In this document: piece by piece, positions 31,346 to 40,444 of the stretch
How positions within the stretch are numbered: the stretch's first letter is position 1
How the letters are laid out: the number at the start of each line of letters is the position of its first letter
Assembly: GCA_027946555.1 (NCBI GenBank)
Contig: JAPEVC010000288.1
Span: 1-40,444 of the forward strand
Direction of reading: 5' to 3'
DNA length: 40,444 bases
DNA from: Gnomoniopsis sp. IMI 355080
Taxonomy: Eukaryota > Ascomycota > Sordariomycetes > Diaporthales > Gnomoniaceae
Notes under the pieces: generated by a model
Databases searched by the model: none
What the model saw: only the letters and a program-made list of their open reading frames with translations
Told to the model about the DNA's origin: nothing
Program-made: the position numbers and the translations under genes

Positions 31346-34300
31346 TTAGAAGGCCAGGTACATATCAATCGTTCCCATCACCTCATCAAACTCCGTAACC
31401 TCTGGCTTGCGCGCATAGCCCTTCAACAACCGCAACCCAGCGCCACAAGCCCGCCCCTCCTCTACGACCGCAGCAACGCCATCGAGGCTCTTGCTCGCCT
31501 CACGCAGCACCCCACCGTCAGTGGACACTGTGTCCGCCAGCTTGAACCCGCTGTGCATCTCGCCAGCGGCTTTCTCCATCTCGCAACGCAGGATCCACCG
31601 CTCCCACGCCCACGTGCCCGCCAGTCCCGCGATTGCCGCCGCACCATCCGTGCTGCCGGGTAGCGAGGCCGTCGCCATGGCGTCGAGGCACAGTGTCTCG
31701 CCTCCAGCGGGCGGCTTGGGCGCCGCGCCAACAGGGCCGTGGGGACCATAGCGCACTGGACCAGGCTTGTCGGCGGGCTTGGGCCCGAGAGGAAGCACCA
31801 CCCAGCCGCGGCGCACGTTCTCGAATCCGGCGCGAGCGAGGCGCGGCAAGAACGTCTTGGTAGGGCTGGCGTCGTAGCCAAGCGTCTTGAGTGTGAAGCC
31901 GAACTCGACGCTCTTGGCGAGGCCGAGCGGCCCTGCGTTGACAATGTCGGCGTCCATGACGCTGAAGTCAATGTAGCCGCCAGGCTTGAGCACGCGCATG
32001 ACCTCACGCAATGTAGCGTCCCACTCGTCTTCGGCGTCAGCAACGTCCGAGTTCTTGAGGACGGAGTGCAGCTCGCGCGCTGAAACGAGGTCGAACTGCT
32101 CGTCGGCGAATGGGAGGCACGTAAGGCTGCGGACGGCGACTTGTCTGTGATTGGACGGTCCGCGAACGTTGGAGTTGGACAGCTGGCGAATCGACTTGGT
32201 GGTCACGGTGTAAACCTTGGCGTTAGGGTATTGATGGGCGGCGTGCCAGGCCCAGTCACAGGTAGACTGGCCACCAAGATCAAGAATGCGCAGACGATTG
32301 CTGCGAACAGCACTGGGTGCAAGAGACAGCCTGGCTAGGCGCTTGTGTACAGGGGCGCAGACAAGCCGCCCGCCGTTGAGCATCTTGGTAGCAGCAACGT
32401 GCCAGTTGGCGACAGCAGTCTGGCTGATAGCTTCGGCCTCCTTGTCGGCGCGGAGCTTGTCTGGATCGTCAAAGATTACGTCGTCACCACGTGCAACGTT
32501 GGCGCTCATCCGCTTCTTGGCCGACTGCGGGACTGTGCTCAGCTGGTACTTGCCCAGCAGTTGAGCGCGATGCTGCTCGCGAAGGGACACGCGCTGTGCT
32601 TGCAGGGCCTCAAAGCGCGGGATGCGGTGAACAAATACGTCGGCCTGTGTGGCCGCGACGGTCATGGACTGGAAGGCGCGGTAGTAGGCAGACTCCTGCT
32701 TCAGAAGCTTGGAAGGAAGAGATTTTGGTAAGTTGAGCTCAGATGATGGCTCCACCGTCAGAGTGCTCGAGAAGCGAACGGTCTTTTTACGGACAAGTGG
32801 TGCGGCGTTTTTGGACAACTGCTCGTCATCCTTTGGGGGTGGCGTAGGAGCTCGCACAACCTCGTCATTCTCCGCCTCTAATTCCTCAACAATCTTGGGC
32901 AGAGCTGGCTCGGGGCCAGCATCAGCTGCGGGCTCTGCGGGCTCAAAGCCAACCCCTCTGAGATAAGCAAACTGTGCCTTGAGCCACGACTCAGTCCGGT
33001 CGATTTGGGAGGTTGTGATCACTTCTTGCTTGCGGGCGTACTCAGGATCGTAGTCGACAATGATCTCGGTCACTGCGTGCTCATCTCGTGGAGACTGCGG
33101 CGACAGAATTTGTTGGGCATCAAGGGCAGCAGGGGTTTGTGGGATTTTGATAGCTGTGAGTGGTGACTGCACGCGCATTGCTGTCAGAACCTCTTCTTCC
33201 TTGAGGGCGCCGGACATCTCAACGACCTGCTCGACAGGGGAACTGGGTAGGTTGCCGCTCAAGGGCCATTGGCTCTGTGCCGGAGGTGGTGGCATGGGCG
33301 GAGCATCATCCATGCTCCATGGCGTCCGGTAAAACTGCTCAGCTGTTGTAGACGTGGGAGGGGCAACATCCTCAGCTGGGGACATGCCATAGTGCCATGT
33401 GGTCCGCGTGCGTGGTGAGAGACCCAAGAAGAAACCGCCTGGTGAGGGGATATCTAGCTTGGTGAGGTCGGACATGGATCTTTGTTGGGCTGGAGATAGC
33501 ACGAACGATGCTCTTGAAATGTTGCTGGTAAGAAGGCGAGGTCGTGATGGCCTGGATTCTGTCATCGGCACCCGAGGTACCTCGATAAAGTGGTCACGGT
33601 GCTGCTCGATCTCATCCTCGGAATCATGGCCAGACAGCGCTTGTAAAGTTTCTAAAGCGCCAGGCTGCAGTCGTACTCCTGTCCAGTCCCCACTATCACG
33701 AGCATCTTCGCCTGCGATTACAGGAGTAGATGGTGCGGAAATTGCAGCCAGCTGTTCTGAGGTGAGGCTACCGTCGAGTGATCCGTCGAGGGATGGCGGT
33801 GTAGAAACGGTCGGGATGAAGTGCGCATGCTGAGCCTTCATGAAGGAAAACATTGCTGGAGACATGGCCACCGCTGACGGTGGTGTTGGTGGAACGGGTG
33901 ACTTGTGCTTCAAGAATTCCTTCCGTTCCGCTGTCCACTCGGAACCGGTCAGTTGAGGGTCATGTGGAATCTGTAGCTGAGGTAGGGCTTTTCTGGCGTC
34001 GTTGAGCGGTGTTTTCGGAGGTATTCTGGGGGCGTGTTGTTTCCCTTTCTTGGACGTTCTCGGAGACTCAACCTCTGCATCTGATACCCCGTACAGATCG
34101 TCGAACTCAGTCACGTCAGTCATCACGCTCTGCCTCTGCCACGAGTCGGTCTTGCACGACGACCCTTGCCAGCTATCTTCCTCTCCAGAGTACGACGCCG
34201 ATGATGGAGACGATGGCAGTGTTGGTGCGGTCATGAAGTGGCGACCTCTTGGGGTAGGAAAGCCCCTAGGTGTGAGGACGCCCTCACTCGCTGCCGGCTC

Positions 34301-34513
34301 AAGGGGTGCTAACCAAGCTTGAATCTTGTCCCGGTCTTGCGTCCTGTCTTTTCTGTCTCTGGCAAACTTTTTCCTCAAGAATGGGGATCGAATCGGTGAT
34401 ACCTCGTCCTCCTTGTCGTCTTCCATTATAGTATTAAGTTCACGTTGCCGTCTCCGACCCTGCGGAGATGGCTCCTGATAAGTAGCTTGTGGCAGGATGT
34501 ATAGGTCTGCCAT
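31346..34513 (-). CDS. Large disordered protein with C-terminal SAM-dependent methyltransferase domain
   Basis: A single exon of 1055 residues. Residues 1-590 are largely disordered, rich in S, P and T, with many SP/TP sites and acidic patches. A basic motif RKKTVRFSS lies at 575-583. Residues 600-740 look helical. A class I (Rossmann) methyltransferase domain follows: motif I ILDLGGQSTCDWAW at 743-756, a post-I acidic/aromatic region near 764-772, LPFADEQFDLVSARELH at 800-816 (a motif IV-like position) and EVMRVLKPGGYIDFSVMD at 837-854. These are the usual SAM-binding and core motifs, so SAM-dependent transfer is likely, but the substrate is not evident. The GG in LDLGGQ replaces the common GxGxG. 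The tail (905-1055) is P/G-rich and then helical. I recall similar uncharacterised proteins in other Sordariomycetes, without a known function. The ATG at 34513 is the first in frame. Confidence 0.85.
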   Translation of the reverse strand: MADLYILPQATYQEPSPQGRRRQRELNTIMEDDKEDEVSPIRSPFLRKKFARDRKDRTQDRDKIQAWLAPLEPAASEGVLTPRGFPTPRGRHFMTAPTLPSSPSSASYSGEEDSWQGSSCKTDSWQRQSVMTDVTEFDDLYGVSDAEVESPRTSKKGKQHAPRIPPKTPLNDARKALPQLQIPHDPQLTGSEWTAERKEFLKHKSPVPPTPPSAVAMSPAMFSFMKAQHAHFIPTVSTPPSLDGSLDGSLTSEQLAAISAPSTPVIAGEDARDSGDWTGVRLQPGALETLQALSGHDSEDEIEQHRDHFIEVPRVPMTESRPSRPRLLTSNISRASFVLSPAQQRSMSDLTKLDIPSPGGFFLGLSPRTRTTWHYGMSPAEDVAPPTSTTAEQFYRTPWSMDDAPPMPPPPAQSQWPLSGNLPSSPVEQVVEMSGALKEEEVLTAMRVQSPLTAIKIPQTPAALDAQQILSPQSPRDEHAVTEIIVDYDPEYARKQEVITTSQIDRTESWLKAQFAYLRGVGFEPAEPAADAGPEPALPKIVEELEAENDEVVRAPTPPPKDDEQLSKNAAPLVRKKTVRFSSTLTVEPSSELNLPKSLPSKLLKQESAYYRAFQSMTVAATQADVFVHRIPRFEALQAQRVSLREQHRAQLLGKYQLSTVPQSAKKRMSANVARGDDVIFDDPDKLRADKEAEAISQTAVANWHVAATKMLNGGRLVCAPVHKRLARLSLAPSAVRSNRLRILDLGGQSTCDWAWHAAHQYPNAKVYTVTTKSIRQLSNSNVRGPSNHRQVAVRSLTCLPFADEQFDLVSARELHSVLKNSDVADAEDEWDATLREVMRVLKPGGYIDFSVMDADIVNAGPLGLAKSVEFGFTLKTLGYDASPTKTFLPRLARAGFENVRRGWVVLPLGPKPADKPGPVRYGPHGPVGAAPKPPAGGETLCLDAMATASLPGSTDGAAAIAGLAGTWAWERWILRCEMEKAAGEMHSGFKLADTVSTDGGVLREASKSLDGVAAVVEEGRACGAGLRLLKGYARKPEVTEFDEVMGTIDMYLAF

Positions 34514-36324
34514 TTTGTTAATTTTCTGTATAGGTCCTTTATCTTGCAGGTGTGGTGGCCAGAATAGCTGCTGCGGTCATCCTAGGATAAAAAAAGAATA
34601 CCACGTTGGGATACGGTAAGACGGACTGCGACGCTCTGCGTCTGCAGTAAGAAATAGAACAAGGAGATTAAAACCTGAACGATAGTATGCTTCGTCCGGC
34701 GAAAGCCCTCTGTTTTCGCAGACCCTCTAGAGTCGAACGGGGAGAAGAGAATGGGAGAAAGAGAAGCTGTTCCGGAGGAACAAGAGCCGTCAAACTGATC
34801 TTATTAGAAGAAGAACCTTCCACACGCGCCGAGAGTCTAGATTTCTTCGTATACCCATACCCACAATTTGTTCCCGTCGAGCGGCTACAGGCGTGCACAC
34901 AGAGAGAGCTTCGGTGGACCAAGCCAGACTCGGGCAGGGACGTGTGATTCATCTGCACGTCGGCAGCATACTGGCTGGCATTGGACAGCTAGGCTTGCCT
35001 CACGGTCCCTGCACAGACAGCCTTCACCGGCCAAACTCTCGAGAGTGGCCCCGTTCACCGGGCGGTACCCCACAGCGGCCTGCCTATGCATGCGCCTGCA
35101 GGTCATCTTCCAGGTTCTAACGGCTGTCCACGACATCTCACAGGAGTCGGGGAGGGTTGTAGCGTTCTTCCTCTTCTCCAATGAGATGGAGGACAGGGGG
35201 GCTACATGAAGATAGCGAAATTCGACTGGATGGCGCGCGGTAACTTGGGGGCCAATATTGGGCTCCATTGGAAGTCGGCGAAGATGGTGCATTGGCACTG
35301 GCCAATGATGGGAGACGACGCTGGTCGCGCGGCAAGTTGGGCGCTTAACTTGCCTCGCCCATGTCACCTTGCGTGGGCCGTCCAGGAACATCGTCTCCAG
35401 TAGAAAAGCATGGGGCGCACGGCCAGCTGGGAAAGGGTAAATTTTGATCGGGCAGTGAGAAGTCAAAAGTGGCCTGTCTGACGGTATGATTGCTGCCGTC
35501 GTGGCTCATCACGGAAAGTGTGCCGCTGACGAGCAGTGACGAACACGTAGGACAAGACCAGCCCCCGAATTAGTAAATCCGACCGCCGAGGCGAAAAGAA
35601 ATTACATGCAAGAGCAGGCGAATGTTTCTTGCATTCGGTTGAGGACCATGGCTCCCATGCAACGTTTCGAGGCGGCTCGATATAGATCTTGCACTGCAAC
35701 CGTAAGCATATCAACATCTGCAGGCGACGCTGTCATCCAAGCAGGCGGCTGAACATCAGGCCAGTGATAGATGAACGATGTTGAACAAAGTTCTGTGAAA
35801 TTGTCGACCAAAACGGTGAGTGCCTCAAAACAATTAATGAAGCGACCTGTGTGTTTCCTGGTGGGCACATCGTTGGCGGCTGCGAGGTTTGATCCGGCAA
35901 CAGTTCTTGGGTGTGCTCAAGGAGTAGGGGGGAAAGATTGGATGACAGCCACAGAAACCGAGAGGATGCATTGCGACAGATGCTTTAGGCTGTCACAGCT
36001 TCTCAAAGATCTGACCGTGTATTGGTGTTCACTGTGTACTATTTTAGGGAGTGAGGTGAACTGTGTGATTGGAAGTGTCTACCTAAGTACCTAGGTGCCA
36101 AAAGGCATCCATGTAAGAAGGGATTAGGTGACAGTGGAGCTGACATAATATTTACCCACCGAACCCCTGTCACTCGAGAGTGACGTCCTATTGTCCTTGT
36201 CCCACTATGGACCTTGCGATGGCGGGGTAGTTCCTGTAGTCAAATCGCAGCAGCATTTCCAACGCGTGACTCTCGACCTTCCGTACACGGAACAACCTCC
36301 AATTCCATTCTCCTAGACGTTGTG
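34514..36324. promoter_or_regulatory. Divergent promoter region of the methyltransferase gene and TMA22
   Basis: A 1.8 kb gap between divergent genes. No supportable gene was found; frames such as 34885-35466 (-) and 35771-36094 (+) have no family likeness. A compound palindromic element (TACCTAAGTACCTAGGT) lies at 36080-36096, about 230 nt upstream of the TMA22 start. Confidence 0.5.
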
Positions 36325-37115
36325 ATGGCTGACGTCGAATCTTCTGCGCCAGCAGAGCCACAAGCTAAGACAGTGCTGTATTGCGGTGGTAAGTTGTTTT
36401 TGCTTTGCCAATTCTGCCATGGTGCTGCTGCCCCTCCGTCACGAAGCTAACAAGTGGATTTCACAGCATGCACTCTCCCTCCAGAGGTAGGCACTCGTGT
36501 CGACGCGTCCCATGGATTCTCAGCTAACCAGAGTCCAACAGTACTGCGAATATGGAGGCACAGTGAAGAAATGCCAGGACTGGCTCCAAAAACACCACCC
36601 GGACATGTACGAGACAATATGGTCACCCGGTACGGCCACACTCTCTTCTCTTCCAAAGCCCGCCAGACCCATTGACAGACATAATGCCCATCACAGAAGC
36701 GCTCGCTGCCTCCACTGCGAACCTCTCCGTCGAGGCCCAGAAACGTGCCGAGAAAGATTCCGCGAAAAAGGCAGCAAAGGCTGAAGCCGCCGAACAAAAG
36801 ATCGCCGATCTACGCGCAACCTCGACAGTGGTCATCAAGCGAATTGAGCGGAACAAACGCAAGTATGTGACCGCCGTCTCCGGGCTCGAGGCCTTCGACT
36901 TGGACCTCAAGAAGGTCGCCAAGGAGTTTGGTAAGAAGTTCGCTACGGGTTCGAGTGTCACAAAGGTCCCCTCAGGCGGCGAGGAGATTGTCGTGCAGGG
37001 CGACGTTAGTGATGAAATCGAGGAGTTCTTGCTCGAGAAGTACAAGCAGATACCCGAGGACAACATTGAGTTTGTGGATGATAAGAAGAAGAAGAAGGCC
37101 GAGGGTGGTGGCTAG
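36325..37115 (+). CDS. TMA22: Translation machinery-associated protein 22 (DENR/density-regulated protein)
   Basis: Four exons (36325-36388, 36467-36486, 36542-36629, 36697-37115) encode 196 residues, the usual Tma22 length. Tma22/DENR pairs with Tma20/MCT-1 on the 40S subunit and acts in ribosome recycling and re-initiation. The N-terminal cysteine motif is rebuilt across three exons as YCGACTLPPEYCEYGGTVKKCQDWL (about 19-43). An alanine/lysine-rich helix follows, then the SUI1 domain (about 105-185), with KRIERNKRKYVTAVSGLEAF, LKKVAKEFGKKFATGSSV and EIVVQGDVSDEIEEFLLEKY. The C-terminus is lysine-rich. Exon 2 is 20 nt. Introns are 78, 55 and 67 nt, and all junctions restore phase. The protein reaches full family length with no missing blocks. 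Confidence 0.95.
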
Positions 37116-37433
37116 ACAAATTGGGTGTTTGGAGAAGCTGCTGCTTAAGTTACCAAGGCGAATATACCATGGATTGATCAGATGCACAAGTATGCTACCC
37201 TGCGAAAAGACACACTTTTGCTTGATGCTTTGCATTCGTGTACTATCAACCCTCAAAATGCAACCCGAACGCCGTAATGCCGCAAGCAATGCTGGCAGGA
37301 TTGACACAGAGATGCGTCCCCTAGACAACATCTACACCCGAACACGAGGTTCTCTTGAACCCCTCCCTCGTCCATTTAGAAGCCACTTTCCCTGGAAGTG
37401 CGTCACAAGCAGAGTTTCCTTACGACGCCATCC
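37116..37433. other. Short convergent spacer between TMA22 and borealin
   Basis: These 318 bp hold the 3' flanks of two convergent genes. Nothing else is recognised. The long plus-strand frame running through here from 36928 is a shadow of TMA22 and of borealin. Confidence 0.5.
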
Positions 37434-38694
37434 TCATGGATGCCTATTCCTAAGGACCCTTCCAGTAGCTGTCGATGCCGGAGCTGCCTTCTTGACTGCA
37501 GCCTTCTTCGCCGTAGCACCAGCAACACCTCTCCTGATGCTTCCCATCACCCCTCCCGTCTTTTTTGCAGGCACAGCCTTTTTCTCCGCCCCCTTGGTGC
37601 CCACTGTAGACGTGCCGCTTTCGCTAGTCTCACTAATGTCACTAACTCTCCGCTGAGTCTTAGCCGCTGCAGTCTTGGTGACGCCCGTAGCAGACGACGT
37701 GCCGACTTGCCTTCCTCTCGTAACAGTAGCTGAGCTCGCGGTCGTCGATGACGACGCAGCCGCGCCGTTCTTCTTGGGGGACCGCGCCTTCTCTGCCCAG
37801 CTACCAAACAGGTTAGATACACTACTTTGTTTCGTGGGCGACTTCGAAAGCCCAAGCGTGTTCTCGGCTGCCGGAGTGGGGCGTAAATTGGGTGGCTTGC
37901 CGCCGGGTGTAGGTCGCGAGATGGCCTGGATGTTGTTGGACGCTGGGGAGAGGACCTTGGACGCCTTATCCATATTGGCGTCGGTGCGTGGCTTCTTCTT
38001 CGGTACCTCCAAGTCTCCTGCCTCGCCGCCCTTCTTGCTGTTGCCCGAAATCTCGTTACTGAGCATGTTAGTAAGCCTATAATTTTTAGGAACAGCACTT
38101 TTCAAGGGAGAGCCAACCTAGTTCTCTTGGGCGGTCTGCCTGGTCCGGGCCGAGAGGAAGTTGTCGCATAAGAGCTGGTGGACGTAGAAGACTCTACACG
38201 CACCAAAAGGTCTTCTTTCTGCGGGACTTGTGGGCGAGTAGAGTGCGCTTTTGAATGCGAAGGCGTAGGCCTGACTTGCTGGGGGTGTTGACCGTTCACG
38301 TATCTGTCCGCCAGCTCTCCCATCTTGGCCTTTCGTAGCGCCATGGGAATGCGATTGACGCGTATTTCTATACGCGTTCGAAGACCTTGTGCCTGAAGAT
38401 TGTATTGCGCTCGTAGTTTCCGGGCGCGCTCGGTGACTATAGACGCGTTAAATGAGGCTGCGCCTCCACAAGGCGTCTTGTAAATTGTGACCACATACTT
38501 TCAAGTTGAAGGTTGTCAATGAGTGCCTCCTTCTGCCCTAGTGTTAAGCCTGTCTTCTGCTTCTTCCGAGGACTGCTTTGCCCGGCAGAGTTGCCTGCTT
38601 TGGTCGCGACTGTCTGCGACGCCAGGTCCGGCGCGTCCCTGACGTGGTCGGCCGTTTCGTCCGACTTCCTCTTTGTTCCTCGAGGCGACGCCAT
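37434..38694 (-). CDS. NBL1: Borealin/Nbl1-like chromosomal passenger complex subunit
   Basis: Three exons (38694-38499, 38436-38118, 38058-37434) encode about 379 residues. The Nbl1/borealin N-terminal domain is rebuilt across the first junction: LGQKEALIDNLQLEITERARKLRAQYNLQAQGLRTRIEIRVNRIPMALRKAKMGELADRY (about 52-112). In other organisms this helix bundles with survivin/Bir1 and INCENP/Sli15 and targets Aurora B to centromeres and the spindle midzone. The remaining 260 residues are disordered and basic, with GRPPKRT (AT-hook-like), SPRKK, SPTK and SPKK Cdk-type sites, and a lysine/alanine-rich C-terminus ending RVLRNRHP. Budding yeast Nbl1 is only about 73 residues, so most of this protein is extension. 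Introns are 62 and 59 nt. The second uses a GTTGGC donor with a strong CTAAC branch and CAG acceptor; its donor is the least certain point. Confidence 0.9.
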
Positions 38695-39197
38695 TGTAGT
38701 AATAACTTGAAGCTTCGACGCACTTCAACGCAAATTCGAGGCTGGTGAATCGCAATATGACCACTGGTAGGGTTGGATGTTGGGATAGCACTTGGTGGGC
38801 TTTGGAATTTCGAGACGTCCCAGTCAGAGACACTACGGTAAATGTAAACAAGAATCAGCTCAGCGCCTTAGCAACGACGTCTGGGCTTGCAGGGGTCGTC
38901 GAACGGCAGGGATGCTGTGTCAGCAACTGCCAGCCCCGGCCGCCTGTGACGGAGACGGGCCTGCGGCTCGCCAGGCTGAACTGACTGACGAATAGCCTGG
39001 AGCTTGCAACTCTAACCTCAATCCATACTCGATCAACTTCCGCACGCCGCCATTTGCATACGCCTCTTCAAAGTCCTGTGCTTGCATCAGGTCGACCTGC
39101 TTTCTATCAACTAGCACCTTTCAAATCCTTTTCCTCCAGACACTCCTCTTCCGAACCTCTCCCGTCCGGCGTCATCTTCGCCGAACAAACAGCCAAG
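38695..39197. promoter_or_regulatory. Divergent promoter region of borealin and RPN10
   Basis: 503 bp separate the two start codons, so both promoters and leaders must lie here. I find no clear match to the yeast proteasome element GGTGGCAAA. No gene is present in between. Confidence 0.6.
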
Positions 39198-40190
39198 ATG
39201 GTGCTCGAAGCAGTGATAATCGTTGTCGACAATAGCGAGAGCAGTCGCAACGGAGACTACACACCTACCCGTTTCGGAGCGCAGCGGGATGCTGTCTACG
39301 AGGTCTTCACCTCCGTCATCAGCGGCAACCCGGAATCTTCAGTCGGCCTCATGAGCATGAGCGGCAACGCGCCCGAAGTACTCAGCACACTGACCACAGA
39401 ACAAGGTCGAATTCTGGATGGTCTGCATCGAACACAGAAGAAGATTGGCGGCGAGTTGAACCTAGCTACGGGGATTCAAGTTGCTAGTGTAAGCGCTTCC
39501 TATTTCCCTCCCCTCCTCCCCTACAACCTAGCACTAGATGGCGCAAGCTAACAAGAACATGTCAACGTACAGCTTGCCTTGAAGCACCGACAAAACAAGA
39601 CCCAGCGACAGCGCATTGTGGCCTTCGTCTGCTCCCCCGTTACCGACAGCGACAAGTCCCTTGACGTCCTCGCCAAGAAGCTCAAGAAAGCCAGCACATC
39701 GGTCGACTTCATTCTGTTTGGCGAGGCGGAGGGCAGCGAGACGCACCAGAAACTTGTCAAATTCAACGAGACCGTCAAGTCTGGCGAGGGTTCACACCTG
39801 GTGACCATCCCTGCAGGCGTGGGTCTGCTGTCTGATCAGCTGAAGAGGACACCCATATTGCAGGGCGAGAATGCTGCAGGTGGCGCCGGTGCGGGCGGGG
39901 AGGCCGGTGGCGACTTTGGCGAGTTCGGTTTCGATCCCAACAACGACCCGGAGCTTGCGCTGGCTCTGCGCATGTCCATGGAGGAGGAGCAGGCACGACG
40001 GGACAGGCAGGCACGCGAGGAGGCTACGCAAACCGACACAACCCCGTTGGACTCTGTCAAGGAAGAGGACGAGTCGTCGAAGCCACTATTGGACAAGAAT
40101 GGTGAGCCGAGCGGAAATGGCGGTGGTTCCTCAAACGGTGACAACAAGAAGGATGGCGACAAGGGTGACGATAAGATGGACATCTCTTAA
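39198..40190 (+). CDS. RPN10: 26S proteasome regulatory subunit Rpn10
   Basis: Two exons (39198-39488, 39573-40190) encode 302 residues. Rpn10 is a ubiquitin receptor of the 19S regulatory particle and helps hold base and lid together. Residues 1-190 form the vWA domain, with MVLEAVIIVVDNSE at the start, NGDYTPTRFGAQRDAV, GLMSMSGNAPEVLSTLT, GIQVAS|LALKHRQNKTQRQRIVAFVCSP and IPAGVGLLSDQL. One ubiquitin-interacting motif follows at about 221-240 (DPELALALRMSMEEEQARR). After it the tail is acidic, glycine- and serine-rich. The usual DNSE-(W/F/Y)-M-RNGD stretch reads DNSESSRNGD here, an odd substitution next to the vWA metal-site-like segment. The 84-nt intron joins cleanly in phase 0. Retaining it runs into a stop. 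Confidence 0.96.
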
Positions 40191-40444
40191 TCTGCTGGGG
40201 CCTATCGGACTCGTACTCGCTTGGAGGGGAAGAGATACTGCTGGAGGTCAAGACTAGGGCTTAGATGGGAGGGTGGCATGTCGTACACAGGCTTGCTGCT
40301 TCGGACTGCCCTTCACGCGGTGCATCACGTCACACTGTACCATATTAGACACAATGAAGACCAATGACTTTCAGGGGTATTCTACAGGCTTTACTGACGG
40401 GCCATGACTAAACAAAAATCCCAACGTGAAACGCCCCCAACGCC
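40191..40444. other. RPN10 3' flank to window end
   Basis: Noncoding sequence after the RPN10 stop. No gene or repeat is recognised before the window ends. Confidence 0.5.

Noticed and set aside
33399..33833. Plus-strand 144-codon frame within the methyltransferase gene (and similar ones at 31491-32736)
   Set aside because: Shadow of the 3.2 kb sense frame, which carries the recognisable domain.
36928..37656. 242-codon plus-strand frame
   Set aside because: It overlaps TMA22 exon 4 in another frame and then the antisense of borealin exon 3; its R/S-rich translation is typical of a shadow frame.
38695..39197. Yeast-type proteasome promoter element before RPN10
   Set aside because: No match to GGTGGCAAA or its complement was found. 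A CCATTTGC stretch near 39050 is only a partial resemblance.
1..40444. tRNA genes, rRNA, CRISPR arrays and transposons
   Set aside because: Scanning for GGTTCGA-type B boxes in spacers gave no cloverleaf candidate. No regularly spaced repeats, terminal inverted repeats, transposase or reverse transcriptase motifs were seen.

Overview
This is chromosomal DNA of a filamentous ascomycete (Pezizomycotina, most likely Sordariomycetes). The evidence is many short introns (51-300 nt) with GT(A/G)AGT-type donors, CTAAC/CTGAC-like branch sites and CAG/TAG acceptors; encoded proteins close to the filamentous-ascomycete form of each family; and CT-rich leaders in long intergenic spacers dotted with TACCTAGGTA-type palindromes. 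There is no sign of bacterial, viral or organellar DNA. Thirteen protein genes can be built. Exon boundaries were placed by hand by requiring phase continuity and family-like protein across each junction.

Left third (1-13.6 kb): a vacuolar effluxer ATG22 (-), a small DUF3602/Par32-like phosphoprotein (-) and an intronless SNF2-family remodeler of the Fun30/SMARCAD1 type (-). The remodeler shares a 1.2 kb divergent promoter region with VMA21 (+), the V-ATPase assembly factor. A five-exon DUF2406 protein (-) follows.

Middle (13.6-25.3 kb): a 3.2 kb spacer with no convincing gene, a seven-TM fungal rhodopsin-like membrane protein (-), a 2.1 kb spacer, ribosomal protein eL33 (-) with a 10-nt microexon, then a 2.2 kb divergent promoter region and glucose-6-phosphate dehydrogenase (+).

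Right (26.5-40.2 kb): Mediator subunit MED14 (+), a 1055-residue disordered protein with a C-terminal SAM-methyltransferase domain (-), the translation recycling factor TMA22/DENR (+), a borealin/Nbl1 chromosomal passenger subunit (-) and the proteasome ubiquitin receptor RPN10 (+). Borealin and RPN10 are divergent across a 503-bp promoter.

Most genes are housekeeping and are not arranged as a pathway cluster. I see no secondary-metabolite cluster, mobile element, CRISPR array, tRNA or rRNA. I did not find a clearly new biological system. The best leads are RNA-processing details: a strong intron that overlaps the G6PD stop codon and would change its last residue, an in-frame retainable intron in the same gene, microexons, and an ambiguous ATG22 junction. 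The uncharacterised methyltransferase fusion and the long Cdk-site-rich tail of the borealin are also worth following.
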